64,000 nt of DNA from Parvibaculum sp963975745 (GTDB lineage Bacteria > Pseudomonadota > Alphaproteobacteria > Parvibaculales > Parvibaculaceae): positions 1-64,000 of the forward strand of contig NZ_CAXBIB010000002.1 in NCBI RefSeq assembly GCF_963975745.1, in the 5' to 3' direction. The position numbers were made by a program, and so were the translations under genes. Under the pieces are notes generated by a model, which saw only the letters and a list, made by a program, of their open reading frames with translations, made no database searches and was not told the origin of the DNA. Positions 42,984 to 52,881 of the stretch are shown piece after piece (position 1 is the stretch's first letter; every line of letters starts with the position of its first letter).

Positions 42984-44075
42984 ATGGCCGCCACCCCCCC
43001 GAAGGACCGCCCCAACCGCTATACCTATGCAGAGGCGGGCGTGGACATCGACGCCGGCAACGAGTTGGTCAGGGCCATCGGTCCGCTGGCCGCCTCGACC
43101 CGGCGCACCGGCTCCGACGCGGCGCTGGGGGGCTTCGGCGGGCTTTTCGATCTTGCGGCTTGTGGCTTCAAGGACCCGGTGCTGGTGGCGGCCAATGACG
43201 GTGTGGGGACCAAGCTCAAGGTCGCCATTGACGCCAATATCCACGACACGGTCGGCATCGACCTTGTCGCCATGTCGGTCAACGACCTCATCGTGCAGGG
43301 CGCCGAACCGCTTTTCTTCCTCGACTACTATGCGACCGGCAAGCTCCATGTCGATGTGGCCCGCGAAGTGGTGGCCGGAATCGCCGAAGGCTGCCGCCAG
43401 GCCGGCTGCGCGCTGATCGGCGGCGAAACGGCCGAGATGCCTGGCATGTATGCCAAGGGCGATTATGATCTTGCGGGCTTTGCTGTCGGCGCGGTCGAAC
43501 GAGACCAGATCCTGCCGCGCGGCGATGTTGCGCCCGGCGACATTCTGCTTGGCCTTTCCTCATCCGGCTTCCATTCCAACGGCTATTCGCTGGTGCGCCG
43601 GATCGTGGAGGATCAACGGCTTTCCTATTCCGCACCCTTCCCGCATGGCGACGGGGTGAGCATTGGCGAAGCGTTGCTCGCCCCGACACGCATTTACGTG
43701 AAGGCGATGCTTCGCGCCATCCGCGAGACCGGCGCCGTGAAGGCAATGGCGCATATCACCGGCGGCGGCTTCGTGGAGAACATTCCGCGCGTGCTGCCAG
43801 ACGGCGTCTCGGTCGAGATCGACGGCGCATCGTGGAAAATGCCACCCGTCTTCCGCTGGCTGATGGAGCTTGGCGGGATCGACGATGCGGAAATGGGCCG
43901 CACCTTCAATTGCGGCATCGGCATGGTGGTGGTCGTCGCCGGGAAAGATGCAGAGAAGGTCGCTACCGTTCTTGCCGATGCCGGCGAGACAGTGCAGCGC
44001 ATCGGCCGCCTCACCGAGGCGGCCGCAGGCGCGCCGCGCGTCGCCGTCAAAGGCGCATTGGGCTCCAGGCCGTGA
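42984..44075 (+). CDS. purM: Phosphoribosylformylglycinamidine cyclo-ligase (AIR synthetase)
   Basis: Fifth step of purine synthesis: FGAM plus ATP to AIR. 363 residues from ATG 42984. Family motifs: YTYAEAGVDIDAGNELV near the N terminus, VAANDGVGTKLKVA, GIDLVAMSVNDLIVQGAEPLFFLDYYATGK, GGETAEMPGMY and HITGGGFVENIPR. An in-frame GTG at 42936 would add 16 unlikely residues. It overlaps purN by four bases (GTGA), indicating translational coupling. Confidence 0.97.
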   Translation: MAATPPKDRPNRYTYAEAGVDIDAGNELVRAIGPLAASTRRTGSDAALGGFGGLFDLAACGFKDPVLVAANDGVGTKLKVAIDANIHDTVGIDLVAMSVNDLIVQGAEPLFFLDYYATGKLHVDVAREVVAGIAEGCRQAGCALIGGETAEMPGMYAKGDYDLAGFAVGAVERDQILPRGDVAPGDILLGLSSSGFHSNGYSLVRRIVEDQRLSYSAPFPHGDGVSIGEALLAPTRIYVKAMLRAIRETGAVKAMAHITGGGFVENIPRVLPDGVSVEIDGASWKMPPVFRWLMELGGIDDAEMGRTFNCGIGMVVVVAGKDAEKVATVLADAGETVQRIGRLTEAAAGAPRVAVKGALGSRP

Positions 44076-44722
44076 AGATCGGCGTCCTCATTTCGGGCCG
44101 CGGCTCCAACCTCAAGGCATTGATCGAAGCCTGCGCCGAACCCGGCTTTCGCGGGCGGATCGCTATCGTCATTTCAAACCGACCGAATGCCGCGGGTCTC
44201 GCACTTGCCGCGGCGGCCGGCATTCCGACTCTTGTCATCGACCACAAGGATTTCGCCAGCCGAGAGACTTTCGATGCCGAACTCGACCGGGCGCTGCGCG
44301 AGACGGGTGTCGAGCTGATATGCAATGCGGGCTTCATGCGCATTCTCTCCGATGGCTTTGTCGAGAAATGGCGCAACAGGCAGATCAACATCCACCCCTC
44401 TCTGCTCCCTGCCTTCAAGGGCTTGCATGTGCATCGGCGAGCGCTCGATGCCGGTGTCCGGATCACCGGCTGCACCGTGCATTTTGTGCGGCCGGAAATG
44501 GACGAAGGCCCGATTATCGCGCAGGCCGCCGTGCCGGTGCTACCGGACGACACACCGGAGACGCTGGCCGCGCGCGTGCTCGAAGCCGAACACAAGCTCT
44601 ACCCGATGGCGCTGAAGCTCGTGGTCGAGGGCCGCGCCCGCGTGGTCGGCGAGCATGTGGTGCTGAGCGACGCGGATGGAGGGAATGTTCCGGCGGCACT
44701 GTTTATGCCCTCGCCCAGATAA
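44072..44722 (+). CDS. purN: Phosphoribosylglycinamide formyltransferase
   Basis: Third step of purine synthesis, formylating GAR with 10-formyl-THF. 216 residues from GTG 44072, which overlaps the purM stop. Motifs: VLISGRGSNLKALIEA, VISNRPNAAGLALA, catalytic NAGFMRILS and NIHPSLLPAFKGLH (Asn, His), and GCTVHFVRPEMDEGPIIAQ with the Asp. It ends at a hairpin terminator. Confidence 0.97.
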   Translation: MKIGVLISGRGSNLKALIEACAEPGFRGRIAIVISNRPNAAGLALAAAAGIPTLVIDHKDFASRETFDAELDRALRETGVELICNAGFMRILSDGFVEKWRNRQINIHPSLLPAFKGLHVHRRALDAGVRITGCTVHFVRPEMDEGPIIAQAAVPVLPDDTPETLAARVLEAEHKLYPMALKLVVEGRARVVGEHVVLSDADGGNVPAALFMPSPR

Positions 44723-44723
44723 G

Positions 44724-44749
44724 AAGCCCCGCCGTTTCCAGCGGGGCTT
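44724..44749. terminator. Bidirectional terminator between purN and ndk
   Basis: AAGCCCCGC at 44724-44732 pairs with GCGGGGCTT at 44741-44749 across an 8-base loop, followed by TTCC on the plus side. It sits between convergent genes. Confidence 0.85.
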
Positions 44750-44772
44750 TCCAAACTCTGCGACCGATCAAA

Positions 44773-45195
44773 TCAGCCGACGATTTCTTCGTCCTTGAAG
44801 AAATACTTGATCTCTTCGGCGGCGGTTTCCGGCGCATCCGAGCCGTGGACCGAATTCGCCTCGATCGATTCCGCAAAGTCCTTGCGAATCGTGCCGGGGG
44901 CGGCATTCTCAGGGTTGGTCGCGCCCATCACTTCGCGGTTCTTGACAATTGCGTTCTCGCCTTCGAGCACCTGCACGACGACCGGGCCCGAGGTCATGAA
45001 CTTGACCAGATCGTTGAAGAAGGGGCGCTCCTTATGGACCGCATAGAAGCCTTCGGCCTGAGCCTTGGTCATGTGGATGCGCTTGGAGGCCACCACGCGG
45101 AGGCCGGCACTTTCGAAGCGGTCGATGATCTTGCCGGTGAGGTTACGCCGGGTCGCGTCCGGCTTGATGATCGAGAAGGTCCGTTCGAGGGCCAT
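44773..45195 (-). CDS. ndk: Nucleoside diphosphate kinase
   Basis: Balances nucleoside triphosphates by phosphate transfer through a histidine. 140 residues, standard length. Active-site His 117 in NSVHGSD, nucleotide-binding TFSIIKPDATRRNLTG and RPFFNDLVKFMTSGPVVV are intact. Divergent from the ABC-F gene, with about 97 bases between the starts. Confidence 0.98.
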   Translation of the reverse strand: MALERTFSIIKPDATRRNLTGKIIDRFESAGLRVVASKRIHMTKAQAEGFYAVHKERPFFNDLVKFMTSGPVVVQVLEGENAIVKNREVMGATNPENAAPGTIRKDFAESIEANSVHGSDAPETAAEEIKYFFKDEEIVG

Positions 45196-45292
45196 GCGTC
45201 AACATCCTGTATCTGAAGGGGTGAAGATTTGGCGCGGTTTATAGCCGGGGTTGGTGACGCGGGCAACCGGGGGTGCTAAAAGCCCGCTCATC

Positions 45293-47203
45293 ATGCTCCA
45301 TATCAACGATCTGACCTTCCGAATGGAGGGGCGCCTGCTCCTCGACCATGTCACGGCGGCCATCCCGCCGGGCCAGCGGACCGGCTTTGTCGGCCGCAAT
45401 GGCACGGGCAAGTCCACGCTTCTGAAGCTCATCACCGGCGAGTACGGGCCGGAGACCGGGAGCATCTCTTTCCCGAAGAGCTGGCGTATTGGCATGGTCC
45501 GGCAGGAAGTGCTGGCGGGTCCGACCTCCCTGCTCGACACGGTGCTGACGGCCGATGCCGAACGCGCCTCGTTGCTGGCCGAGGCCGACACCGCCACCGA
45601 TCCGCACCGCATCGCCGAGATCCACACGCGGCTCGCCGACATGGGGGCCCATGCGGCCCCGGCGCGCGCCGCCACGATCCTTTCCGGCCTGGGCTTCGAC
45701 GAAGCGGCCCAAGCTCGGCCCTGCTCCGACTTCTCAGGCGGCTGGCGCATGCGCGTAGCGCTGGCGGCCGTGCTCTTTTCAGAGCCCGACCTGCTGCTGC
45801 TCGACGAACCCACCAACTATCTCGATCTCGAAGGCACGATCTGGCTCGAGGACTATCTGCGCTCCTATCCCTATACCGTCCTGATCGTCAGCCATGACCG
45901 CGATCTTCTGAACAATGTGGCGCAGAACATTCTTCATCTCGAACACAAGAAGCTCAGCGTCTATAGCGGCAACTACGACCGCTTCGACCGCACGCGGCGC
46001 GAAAAGCTGATGCTGCAACTGTCGATGAAGAAGAAGCAGGAGGATGCGCGCCGGCACATGGAGAGCTTCATCGAGCGCTTCAAGGCGAAGGCGTCCAAAG
46101 CCCGGCAGGCCCAGAGCCGCATGAAGGCGCTCGCAAAAATGGAACCCATCGCCGACATCATGAGCGAACGTGTTCTCCCCTTCCACTTCCCGGCACCTGA
46201 AAAGCCTCTCGCCTCACCGATCATCCGGCTTGAGCATGCGAGCGTCGGTTATGAGCCCGACAAGCCGGTGCTGAAGAATCTCGACCTTCGCATCGACCAG
46301 GATGACCGGATTGCGCTGCTCGGCGCCAATGGCAATGGCAAATCGACCTTTGCCAAACTGCTCTGCGACCGGCTGCGCGTTTCGGCCGGCCACAAATATG
46401 CCTCGAAGAAGCTGCGCATCGCCTATTTCGCGCAGCATCAGCTCGACGAACTCAATATGGGCGACACGCCCTACGAGCATTTCCGCGAATTGATGCCGGA
46501 CGCGACGATCGCCCAGGTGCGCGCGCGGGCGGGCTCATACGGCTTCGGTGCCGACAAGGCGGATACAAGGGTCGAAAAGCTGTCCGGCGGCGAGAAGGCA
46601 CGACTGCTCTTTGCCATCGCGACCTTCCACAAACCGCACATGATCATTCTCGACGAGCCCACCAACCATCTCGATGTCGATAGCCGCGAGGCGCTCGTCA
46701 TGGCAATCAACGAGTATGACGGCGCCTTCATCCTGATTTCGCATGATCGGCATCTGGTCGAGACCTGCGCCGACCGGCTGTGGCTGGTCGCCGACGGCAC
46801 GGTCGCGCCCTATGACGGCGATCTCGACGATTACCGCAAATGGCTGCTGGATCCGGCGCGGCGTATCAAGCCACTGGTTGCCGAAGATGACACCGAAGTG
46901 TCGGCGCCCGCACCGCGTCCCTCCAACGACAAGCGCGAAGCAAGGCGGCTTGCCGCGCAGAAGCGCGAGCAGATGGCACCGCTGAAGAAGAAGGCCCAGG
47001 CGGCCGAGCAGGAAATACAACGCATTCAGAAGATCATCGATGCACTTGATGCGAAGCTTGCCGACCCCAGGGTCGCCGGCGATCCGGCCGCCATGTCCGC
47101 AACCGCAAAGGAGCGCGCGGAGGCGCTCAGAGCGCGGGCGCGGGCCGAAGAGTTGTGGCTTGAAGCGAGCGCCACTTATGAAGAGGCAATGGCCGCCGGC
47201 TAG
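45293..47203 (+). CDS. ABC-F ATPase (YheS/Uup-like translation factor)
   Basis: Cytoplasmic ABC-F protein that acts on stalled or special ribosomes; no transmembrane part. 636 residues from ATG 45293 (MLHINDLTFRM). Two nucleotide-binding domains: Walker A GRNGTGKST and GANGNGKST, signatures DFSGGWRMRVALA and LSGGEKARLLFA, and Walker B LLLLDEPTNYLDLE and MIILDEPTNHLDVD. The P-site linker between them is basic and helical (RRHMESFIERFKAKASKARQ). The C-terminal coiled-coil (about 545-636) suits YheS or Uup. Precise subfamily not settled. Confidence 0.93.
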   Translation: MLHINDLTFRMEGRLLLDHVTAAIPPGQRTGFVGRNGTGKSTLLKLITGEYGPETGSISFPKSWRIGMVRQEVLAGPTSLLDTVLTADAERASLLAEADTATDPHRIAEIHTRLADMGAHAAPARAATILSGLGFDEAAQARPCSDFSGGWRMRVALAAVLFSEPDLLLLDEPTNYLDLEGTIWLEDYLRSYPYTVLIVSHDRDLLNNVAQNILHLEHKKLSVYSGNYDRFDRTRREKLMLQLSMKKKQEDARRHMESFIERFKAKASKARQAQSRMKALAKMEPIADIMSERVLPFHFPAPEKPLASPIIRLEHASVGYEPDKPVLKNLDLRIDQDDRIALLGANGNGKSTFAKLLCDRLRVSAGHKYASKKLRIAYFAQHQLDELNMGDTPYEHFRELMPDATIAQVRARAGSYGFGADKADTRVEKLSGGEKARLLFAIATFHKPHMIILDEPTNHLDVDSREALVMAINEYDGAFILISHDRHLVETCADRLWLVADGTVAPYDGDLDDYRKWLLDPARRIKPLVAEDDTEVSAPAPRPSNDKREARRLAAQKREQMAPLKKKAQAAEQEIQRIQKIIDALDAKLADPRVAGDPAAMSATAKERAEALRARARAEELWLEASATYEEAMAAG

Positions 47204-48466
47204 CTAACGATCAATCGCCAACGGCCTGCCTTCGGCGTCCTTGCCGGGCAACAGGCCAAGCAGCGCCATGACGGTCGGATGGATGTCGACCATATCGATG
47301 CGGCCGAGGCGCTTGCCGCTGGCGACCCCCGCACCCCACGCATAGAAGATTCCGTGCATCTGCGGAACGGTTTCCGGATCGTATCCATGTGCAGCACGCT
47401 GGACCCCGATGGGTGGCGTGAAAATTTCCGGCCACAACTGTGTAACGCCCAGCAGGCGGGCATAGTCAGGAAAGACCTCCGGCCCCTCGATCCAGTGCGG
47501 CGGCTTTGCCACGATCATCAGGTCGCCGGCGCGTGGGCCGTTGCCCAACCGGGCATAGGCCGGGTGCATGCCCGTGCGGAAAACATCGAACGCCGCACCG
47601 TATGCCGCAAGCGCTTTCTCGACGCGGGCTGCACTTTCGTCTTCGTCGAGATAGATATAGGCGCTCGCGCCGGATGCCGCGACGCGCCCCCTTATCTCAT
47701 GCTTGTTGATGATGCGGGCAATGTTGATCAACGGACCGACATCCATCATTCCGTGATCGGTACCGACAATCAGTGTCGCCTCGCGATCCCGCGGCAGCGC
47801 ACCGATCGCTTCCATCAGCTTTCCGACAAGCATATCGCTTCGATTGGCGGCCGCCAGCGTCTCCTCCGAGCGCGTGCCATAGCGGTGCGCCGCGTTGTCC
47901 GGCCCGGTAAAATAAAGGGCGATCAAACGCGGCCTATCGCTGCCGCGCATCGACAACAATTCGATTGCGCGTTCGGCGACCTGGTCGTCGGTCATGTGCT
48001 GCCTCGGGCGATTGGCATAGGTCGCAAGCTTTCCCGTCGTTCCCGAAGCGCGACCTGCGATCTGGAGCGCCGCCGAAACGACGCCCTGACGTTCCGCGGC
48101 CTCCCACATGGTTTCACAGCCCGTGCGCCAGTCGGCATCGTAGTTGTGGTCGAAGCGTCCCAGCGTCGGGTCATAGAAGACATTCGAGAGAATGCCGTGC
48201 CGGGCCGGCCAGCATCCGGTGGTAAAACTCGTGTGATTGGTCAGGGACACCGATGGAAAGACAGGTGCAAGCCGGTGCGACCACGTGCCCTCCACACGCA
48301 TTCTGTCGAGATTCGGTGTGTTTGCGGCCTTGACCATCGACGGCGCAAACCCGTCGAACAGCACGACAATGACAGTCCTGTCGATATCGGTTGCGGAGGC
48401 TGGCGCACAATACAGCGCAAGGCTCGCCAGAATCGCGGCGAAAAATCTGTTTGTCCGGCGAACCAT
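47204..48466 (-). CDS. Nucleotide pyrophosphatase/phosphodiesterase-type hydrolase
   Basis: Exported alkaline-phosphatase-superfamily enzyme of the NPP group, 420 residues from ATG 48466 (MVRRTNRFFAAILASLALY). Signal peptide about 1-25 (APASA). Metal-binding sites: LFDGF, FPSVSLTNHTSF, FTGPDNAAHRYG (GPDNAAH), GTDHGM and a final HGYD. The nucleophile, usually Thr in eukaryotic NPPs, aligns with Ser 74. Likely substrates are nucleotide or lipid phosphodiesters. It follows the MBL gene by 28 bases and may share its transcript. Confidence 0.88.
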   Translation of the reverse strand: MVRRTNRFFAAILASLALYCAPASATDIDRTVIVVLFDGFAPSMVKAANTPNLDRMRVEGTWSHRLAPVFPSVSLTNHTSFTTGCWPARHGILSNVFYDPTLGRFDHNYDADWRTGCETMWEAAERQGVVSAALQIAGRASGTTGKLATYANRPRQHMTDDQVAERAIELLSMRGSDRPRLIALYFTGPDNAAHRYGTRSEETLAAANRSDMLVGKLMEAIGALPRDREATLIVGTDHGMMDVGPLINIARIINKHEIRGRVAASGASAYIYLDEDESAARVEKALAAYGAAFDVFRTGMHPAYARLGNGPRAGDLMIVAKPPHWIEGPEVFPDYARLLGVTQLWPEIFTPPIGVQRAAHGYDPETVPQMHGIFYAWGAGVASGKRLGRIDMVDIHPTVMALLGLLPGKDAEGRPLAIDR

Positions 48467-48494
48467 GGCACCTCCGCACCGGGTCGGATCTGTT

Positions 48495-49418
48495 CTACTC
48501 GACGGAAAACCCCCGCGCCAGAATCCCGGCCTCCAGCAGCCCATCGACAATACCGCCATCATGGCCCGGCACGATGGCAATGTCCGGCTCGGCCAAATGC
48601 AACTCATGCAATGCCGCCAATTGACCGAATACCGCCGTACGGTCCTCATTGAGAAAAAAGCGGGTCACGAGCCGCGCCCGTTCGCGCAACACCTCGATAT
48701 TGCGGTAGTGCCAGGCCACGTCCCCGATGAGCAGCAACTCCTGCCCGTTCGCCTTCTGCACATAGACCATCTGGCTACCGGGCGTGTGGCCGGGCGCCTT
48801 GATCAAGGCAACACCCGGCGCCACCACCTTGAACTGCTCGTACTCAAGCGGCTGATAGTCATCAAGCGCTCCCTCAGGGAAACGCGCCGGCAGGCTCCGC
48901 TCCGGATGTTCGACCTGCTCGCGCGTCAAGGCCGTCGAGGGCAGCAACGCCACCAGATCCGGGTGCACGGTCAGACCACCAATATGGTCCATGTGTTCAT
49001 GCGTTATGAGGATCAGTGATGCCGACGTCATCGCCGACATCATGCGGGTATAGGCCTCCGCATCAAAGGTCACGAGATTGCCACCACCAAGTTCCTCATT
49101 CAGCGCCGTATCAACGATGATGCTCCTGTCGGGATAGGCGAGACGGAAGGAATAGACCGGCATGTCGCGCAGCGCCCAGCCGTCGCCCGCGACAATCGCG
49201 GTTGCCGGAAACTGAAATGAGCCGACATGCTCAACTTCGACCGTTGCCGGCTTGTCGCCAGGCACGGCGGCGATAGCGCGGCGCACCTGATTGATGTCAA
49301 ACGCAAATTCGGCATCGGAGGGCATCCGGCTCTCGACAACCAGCCAGTAATAGGCCGCGCCCCCGACAACAGCAAGAACACCGATTGATATCAGTGTACG
49401 GCGTACCCAGATCGGCAT
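48495..49418 (-). CDS. MBL-fold metallo-hydrolase, membrane-anchored
   Basis: 307 residues from ATG 49418 (MPIWVRRTLISIG). N-terminal transmembrane anchor (about 8-27), then a metallo-beta-lactamase domain with H140-E-H142-M-D144-H145, further His in APGHTPGSQM and the IVPGHDGG loop. The group includes lactonases and lipid or glyoxalase-like hydrolases; exact substrate unknown. Translated just before the phosphodiesterase, so the two may act in the same periplasmic pathway. Confidence 0.87.
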   Translation of the reverse strand: MPIWVRRTLISIGVLAVVGGAAYYWLVVESRMPSDAEFAFDINQVRRAIAAVPGDKPATVEVEHVGSFQFPATAIVAGDGWALRDMPVYSFRLAYPDRSIIVDTALNEELGGGNLVTFDAEAYTRMMSAMTSASLILITHEHMDHIGGLTVHPDLVALLPSTALTREQVEHPERSLPARFPEGALDDYQPLEYEQFKVVAPGVALIKAPGHTPGSQMVYVQKANGQELLLIGDVAWHYRNIEVLRERARLVTRFFLNEDRTAVFGQLAALHELHLAEPDIAIVPGHDGGIVDGLLEAGILARGFSVE

Positions 49419-49514
49419 GACGTCCCCTCTCTCGCTCTCTGCGCATGCTGCGCACCATGAATCTGTTGCAGCGCAGGCCAATCACAGGCGCCAGCGCAAC
49501 TTCTGCTCGCCTTC

Positions 49515-49964
49515 TCAGGCCTTCTTTTCCCACCTCCCGACTTCGTTCTGCTGCCAGTAGGTCGCGTCGTGCCCCTCGGCCTTGAGCACCTTCCAGTGCT
49601 CGCGTGCCGTCGAAAGTGCTGTATCGTCCCGCCCATCGAACATCAGAACACAACGCTCATATCCGTCGAGCGCCGTCGGGCGTGCGCCATCGACCAGAAA
49701 CAGAACGTTCGCATTATTGGGATTTTCATCCTCGATCGTCAGAAATATCGGCGCCGCTTCCGGCGGTCCGTCTTCGCGGCTGCCATGCGGAAGAAAACTG
49801 TCGTCGCTATAGGTCCAGAGCGCATTGTTCAGAGCATCAAGACGTTCCGGTCCGCCTGCACGCACGATCGCACGCCAGCCGCGCTCCAGCGAGCGCTCCA
49901 GCAATTGCGGCAACACGCGCTCGAGCGGTGTGTTCTGCAAATGGTAGAACAGCACTTCGGTCAT
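49515..49964 (-). CDS. holC: DNA polymerase III chi subunit
   Basis: Clamp-loader accessory subunit that binds SSB. 149 residues. Family motifs EVLFYHLQNTPLERVLPQLLE, RGWRAIVRAG, LDALNNALWTYSDDSFLPHG and PIFLTIEDENPNNANVLFLVDG. It follows pepA by 18 bases, the usual pepA-holC pair in proteobacteria. Confidence 0.95.
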   Translation of the reverse strand: MTEVLFYHLQNTPLERVLPQLLERSLERGWRAIVRAGGPERLDALNNALWTYSDDSFLPHGSREDGPPEAAPIFLTIEDENPNNANVLFLVDGARPTALDGYERCVLMFDGRDDTALSTAREHWKVLKAEGHDATYWQQNEVGRWEKKA

Positions 49965-49982
49965 CGTACCGCCACCGGACCG

Positions 49983-51476
49983 TTACCCCTCGTAGTGATC
50001 GGCAACAAGGCGGTCGAGCAAACGCACGCCCCAGCCCGAGCCCCATGACCTGTTCGTCGCCGTTTGCGGCGACGCCATCGCGGTACCAGCAATGTCGAGA
50101 TGGGCCCAGGGAACCTTGTTGACGAACCGCTGAAGAAACTGCGCCGCCGTGATCGACCCGCCGTCGCGTCCGCCCACGTTCTTCATGTCGGCGAACTTCG
50201 ATTCGATCATCTTGTCGTAGGCTTCGCCCATCGGCAGGCGCCAGACGCGTTCTCCCTCGACCTCGCCCGCTTCGAACAACTGCTTCGAAAGCTTGTCATC
50301 GTTGGAGAAGAGACCGGCATATTCCTTACCCAGTGCAATCATGATGGCGCCGGTCAGCGTTGCAAGATCGACCATGAACTTCGGCTTGAAGCGCGACTGC
50401 GTGTACCAGAGCGCATCGGCCAGCACGAGGCGTCCTTCGGCATCGGTATTGATAACTTCAATTGTCTGCCCCGACATCGAGGTCACGATGTCGCCAGGGC
50501 GCTGAGCCTTGCCGTCCGGCATATTCTCGACAAGACCAATCACACCGACTGCATTGACCTTGGCCTTGCGCGTCGCAAGCGTGCGCATCAGGCCGGCGAC
50601 GCAAGCGGCACCCCCCATGTCGCCTTTCATGTCTTCCATGCCGGCTGGTGGCTTGAGCGAAATGCCGCCGGTGTCAAAACACACACCCTTGCCGACAAAG
50701 GCGACGGGCTTTTCGCCCGCCTTGCCGCCCATCCAGCGCATGACGACCAGCTTGCTTTCGTGCTGACTCCCGTATCCGACACCCAGCAGCGAGCCCATGC
50801 CGAGTTTCTTCATTTGCGCTTCGCCGAGCACCTCGACCTTGAGACCGACCCGGGACAGTGCGCTGACCCGCTTGGCGAACTCCCCCGGAAAGAGAATATT
50901 CGGCGGCTCATTGACCAGGTCGCGCGTCAGGAACATGCCATCGGCAACCTTGGCGAGCGTCGCATAATCCTTGCGGGCAGCCGCGGCGGCGCGTGTCATC
51001 ACGGTCAGGGATTTCAGGCTGATCTTTGCATCGCCATCCTTCTTCTTCGTCTTGTACTTGTCGAAGCGATACGAGCGCAGCTTTGCACCGAAGGCAAAGC
51101 GTGCGGCTGCTTCGCCCGCGGTCAGTTTCGTGCCCGAAATGCCATCGAGCACGATCGAGAGCGATGTCTCCTTAGACTTTTCGAGATGGCCGAACAGTTC
51201 CCCCCCAGCCTTCTCCATGCCCGATGCCGAGAGGCTCGCCGATTTGCCCAGACCAACAAGAAGGATGCGGTTGGCGCCAATGCCGCGAGGCCCTGCAACT
51301 TCAAGCACCGAGCCGGCCTTGCCGGAAAATCCCGCGGCCTTCATCGCCCGCTTCAAGGTCCCGCCCGTCTTGCCGTCAAGGTCGGCAGCAGCGCCGCGAA
51401 GCGTTGCGCCCTCTGTCACCAGCACAGCCAGCGCACCTGCCTTGGCAAGCGAGATGTCGGCAAAGGAGATATTCAT
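49983..51476 (-). CDS. pepA: Leucyl aminopeptidase (M17)
   Basis: Zinc/manganese aminopeptidase; in E. coli it also binds DNA in Xer recombination. 497 residues from ATG 51476, with AAAGAGGT upstream; a TTG five codons earlier is unlikely. Catalytic core motifs: VGKGVCFDTGGISLKPP, GDMGGAACVAG, VENMPDGKAQRPGDI, and the M17 signature NTDAEGRLVLAD. Divergent from lptF across about 260 bases. Confidence 0.97.
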   Translation of the reverse strand: MNISFADISLAKAGALAVLVTEGATLRGAAADLDGKTGGTLKRAMKAAGFSGKAGSVLEVAGPRGIGANRILLVGLGKSASLSASGMEKAGGELFGHLEKSKETSLSIVLDGISGTKLTAGEAAARFAFGAKLRSYRFDKYKTKKKDGDAKISLKSLTVMTRAAAAARKDYATLAKVADGMFLTRDLVNEPPNILFPGEFAKRVSALSRVGLKVEVLGEAQMKKLGMGSLLGVGYGSQHESKLVVMRWMGGKAGEKPVAFVGKGVCFDTGGISLKPPAGMEDMKGDMGGAACVAGLMRTLATRKAKVNAVGVIGLVENMPDGKAQRPGDIVTSMSGQTIEVINTDAEGRLVLADALWYTQSRFKPKFMVDLATLTGAIMIALGKEYAGLFSNDDKLSKQLFEAGEVEGERVWRLPMGEAYDKMIESKFADMKNVGGRDGGSITAAQFLQRFVNKVPWAHLDIAGTAMASPQTATNRSWGSGWGVRLLDRLVADHYEG

Positions 51477-51738
51477 CTGGACCTCTTTCAATTAACTCTA
51501 TGCTCAAATTTCGGGTCGCATTTGACTGATTCGCCGGCTCTCTGGTCCCCATGAGCCTCTGCTGCCTTTTCCCACAGGCCGAAATGGGATAACCATTTCT
51601 CTCAATAGAATCCGACAAATCGCCGTGTATCCTAACTGAATCGGCGACAAGGGAAAGACGCCACCGACTGGATGTGGAGCACCCTTCGGGTGGCATCCTC
51701 AAGCGCCCAAGCCAGTCCTCCGGTCGGGAGCCGGATTC
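51477..51738. promoter_or_regulatory. pepA/lptF divergent promoter region
   Basis: 262 bases without a gene. A short CACCC-TTC-GGGTG hairpin lies at 51679-51691, in the lptF leader. No confident -35/-10 pair can be named on either strand, though the AT-richer stretch 51590-51650 is the likely lptF promoter zone. Confidence 0.4.
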
Positions 51739-52881
51739 ATGCTGATAGGTCTATCACGATACCTGTTTTTTCAGACGCTGGGGCCATTTGCCGTGGCGAC
51801 TGTGGTGCTGACCGGCATCATCTGGCTCACCCAGGCCTTGCGGATGCTCGATGTCATGATTGCGCAAGGACAGACGCTCGTGACCTTCTTCCAGCTGACC
51901 GCACTGGCTCTTCCCAGCACCCTCATCATCGTGCTGCCGATTTCTCTTTTCTGCGCGCTCCTCTACACGCTGCACAAACTCATTACCGATAGCGAAATCG
52001 TCGTGATGTTCTCAGCCGGCGTCAGCCTCTGGTCGGTTGCTCTTCCAATCCTTGCCATCGCAGTCGCTGTGTCGATGGTCGTACTTTCCTTCAGCGTCTA
52101 CATCGCGCCAGCCGGGTTGCGCGAACTCAAGAGCCGCCTCTACGACATTCGCACCGACGTCGCGTCGTCAATGATCCGCGAAGGCACCTTCGCCAATCCG
52201 ACGGCAGGATTGACGGTCTATGTGCGCGACCGCACGCCCGATGGCACGACCTATGGCATTCTCGTCCATGACAGCCGCAATCCAGCCGAGCCCATCACCT
52301 ACATGGCCGAAACGGGCAGTCTTGTCCGTGGTCCGCGTGGGCCACTACTCGTGATGTTCAATGGCAACATTCAACGGGTGTCACGCGACGGCGACGAGGA
52401 AATGGGCGCGGCCACGTTGCTCTATTTCGACAAATACTCATTCGACCTATCACCCTACATGCAGGATCACCCCTCTCTAGTCTACGAAGGCAGAGAGCGG
52501 TACTTCAACGAACTGATCGATCCTGCACCGGACGATCAGTATGGGCAGATGCATCGCGACAAGCTCCGTTCCGACGCGCATGAACGCCTCGCGGAAGGCA
52601 TCTTTCCGACGGCGCTGGCGCTGATCGCGCTTGCCGCATTGCTGCCTGCGCCGTTCAATCGACGCGGCTATGCAATGCGCATGGCAACGGCGGCCGGCGC
52701 CGCCCTTGGATTGCGGGTAGCAGGGTTCGCGCTCGCCAATGCCTCCAAGAACGACCTCAATCTGATGCCATTGATGTATCTCGTGCCGATCATGGCTTGT
52801 GCCATTTCGCTGGCCATTCTCGGCGGCTTTCGCTTCGGGTCCATCCTGCAGCGGGCTCCCGGCGAAGAGGCCCGCTCATGA
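51739..52881 (+). CDS. lptF: LPS export ABC transporter permease LptF
   Basis: Inner-membrane half of the LptB2FG complex that extracts LPS. 380 residues, three N-terminal and three C-terminal transmembrane helices around a periplasmic beta-jellyroll (about 110-270). LRMLDVMIAQGQTLVTFFQLT and LFCALLYTLHKLITDSEIVVM are the family's permease motifs. Its stop overlaps the lptG start by ATGA. Confidence 0.95.
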   Translation: MLIGLSRYLFFQTLGPFAVATVVLTGIIWLTQALRMLDVMIAQGQTLVTFFQLTALALPSTLIIVLPISLFCALLYTLHKLITDSEIVVMFSAGVSLWSVALPILAIAVAVSMVVLSFSVYIAPAGLRELKSRLYDIRTDVASSMIREGTFANPTAGLTVYVRDRTPDGTTYGILVHDSRNPAEPITYMAETGSLVRGPRGPLLVMFNGNIQRVSRDGDEEMGAATLLYFDKYSFDLSPYMQDHPSLVYEGRERYFNELIDPAPDDQYGQMHRDKLRSDAHERLAEGIFPTALALIALAALLPAPFNRRGYAMRMATAAGAALGLRVAGFALANASKNDLNLMPLMYLVPIMACAISLAILGGFRFGSILQRAPGEEARS

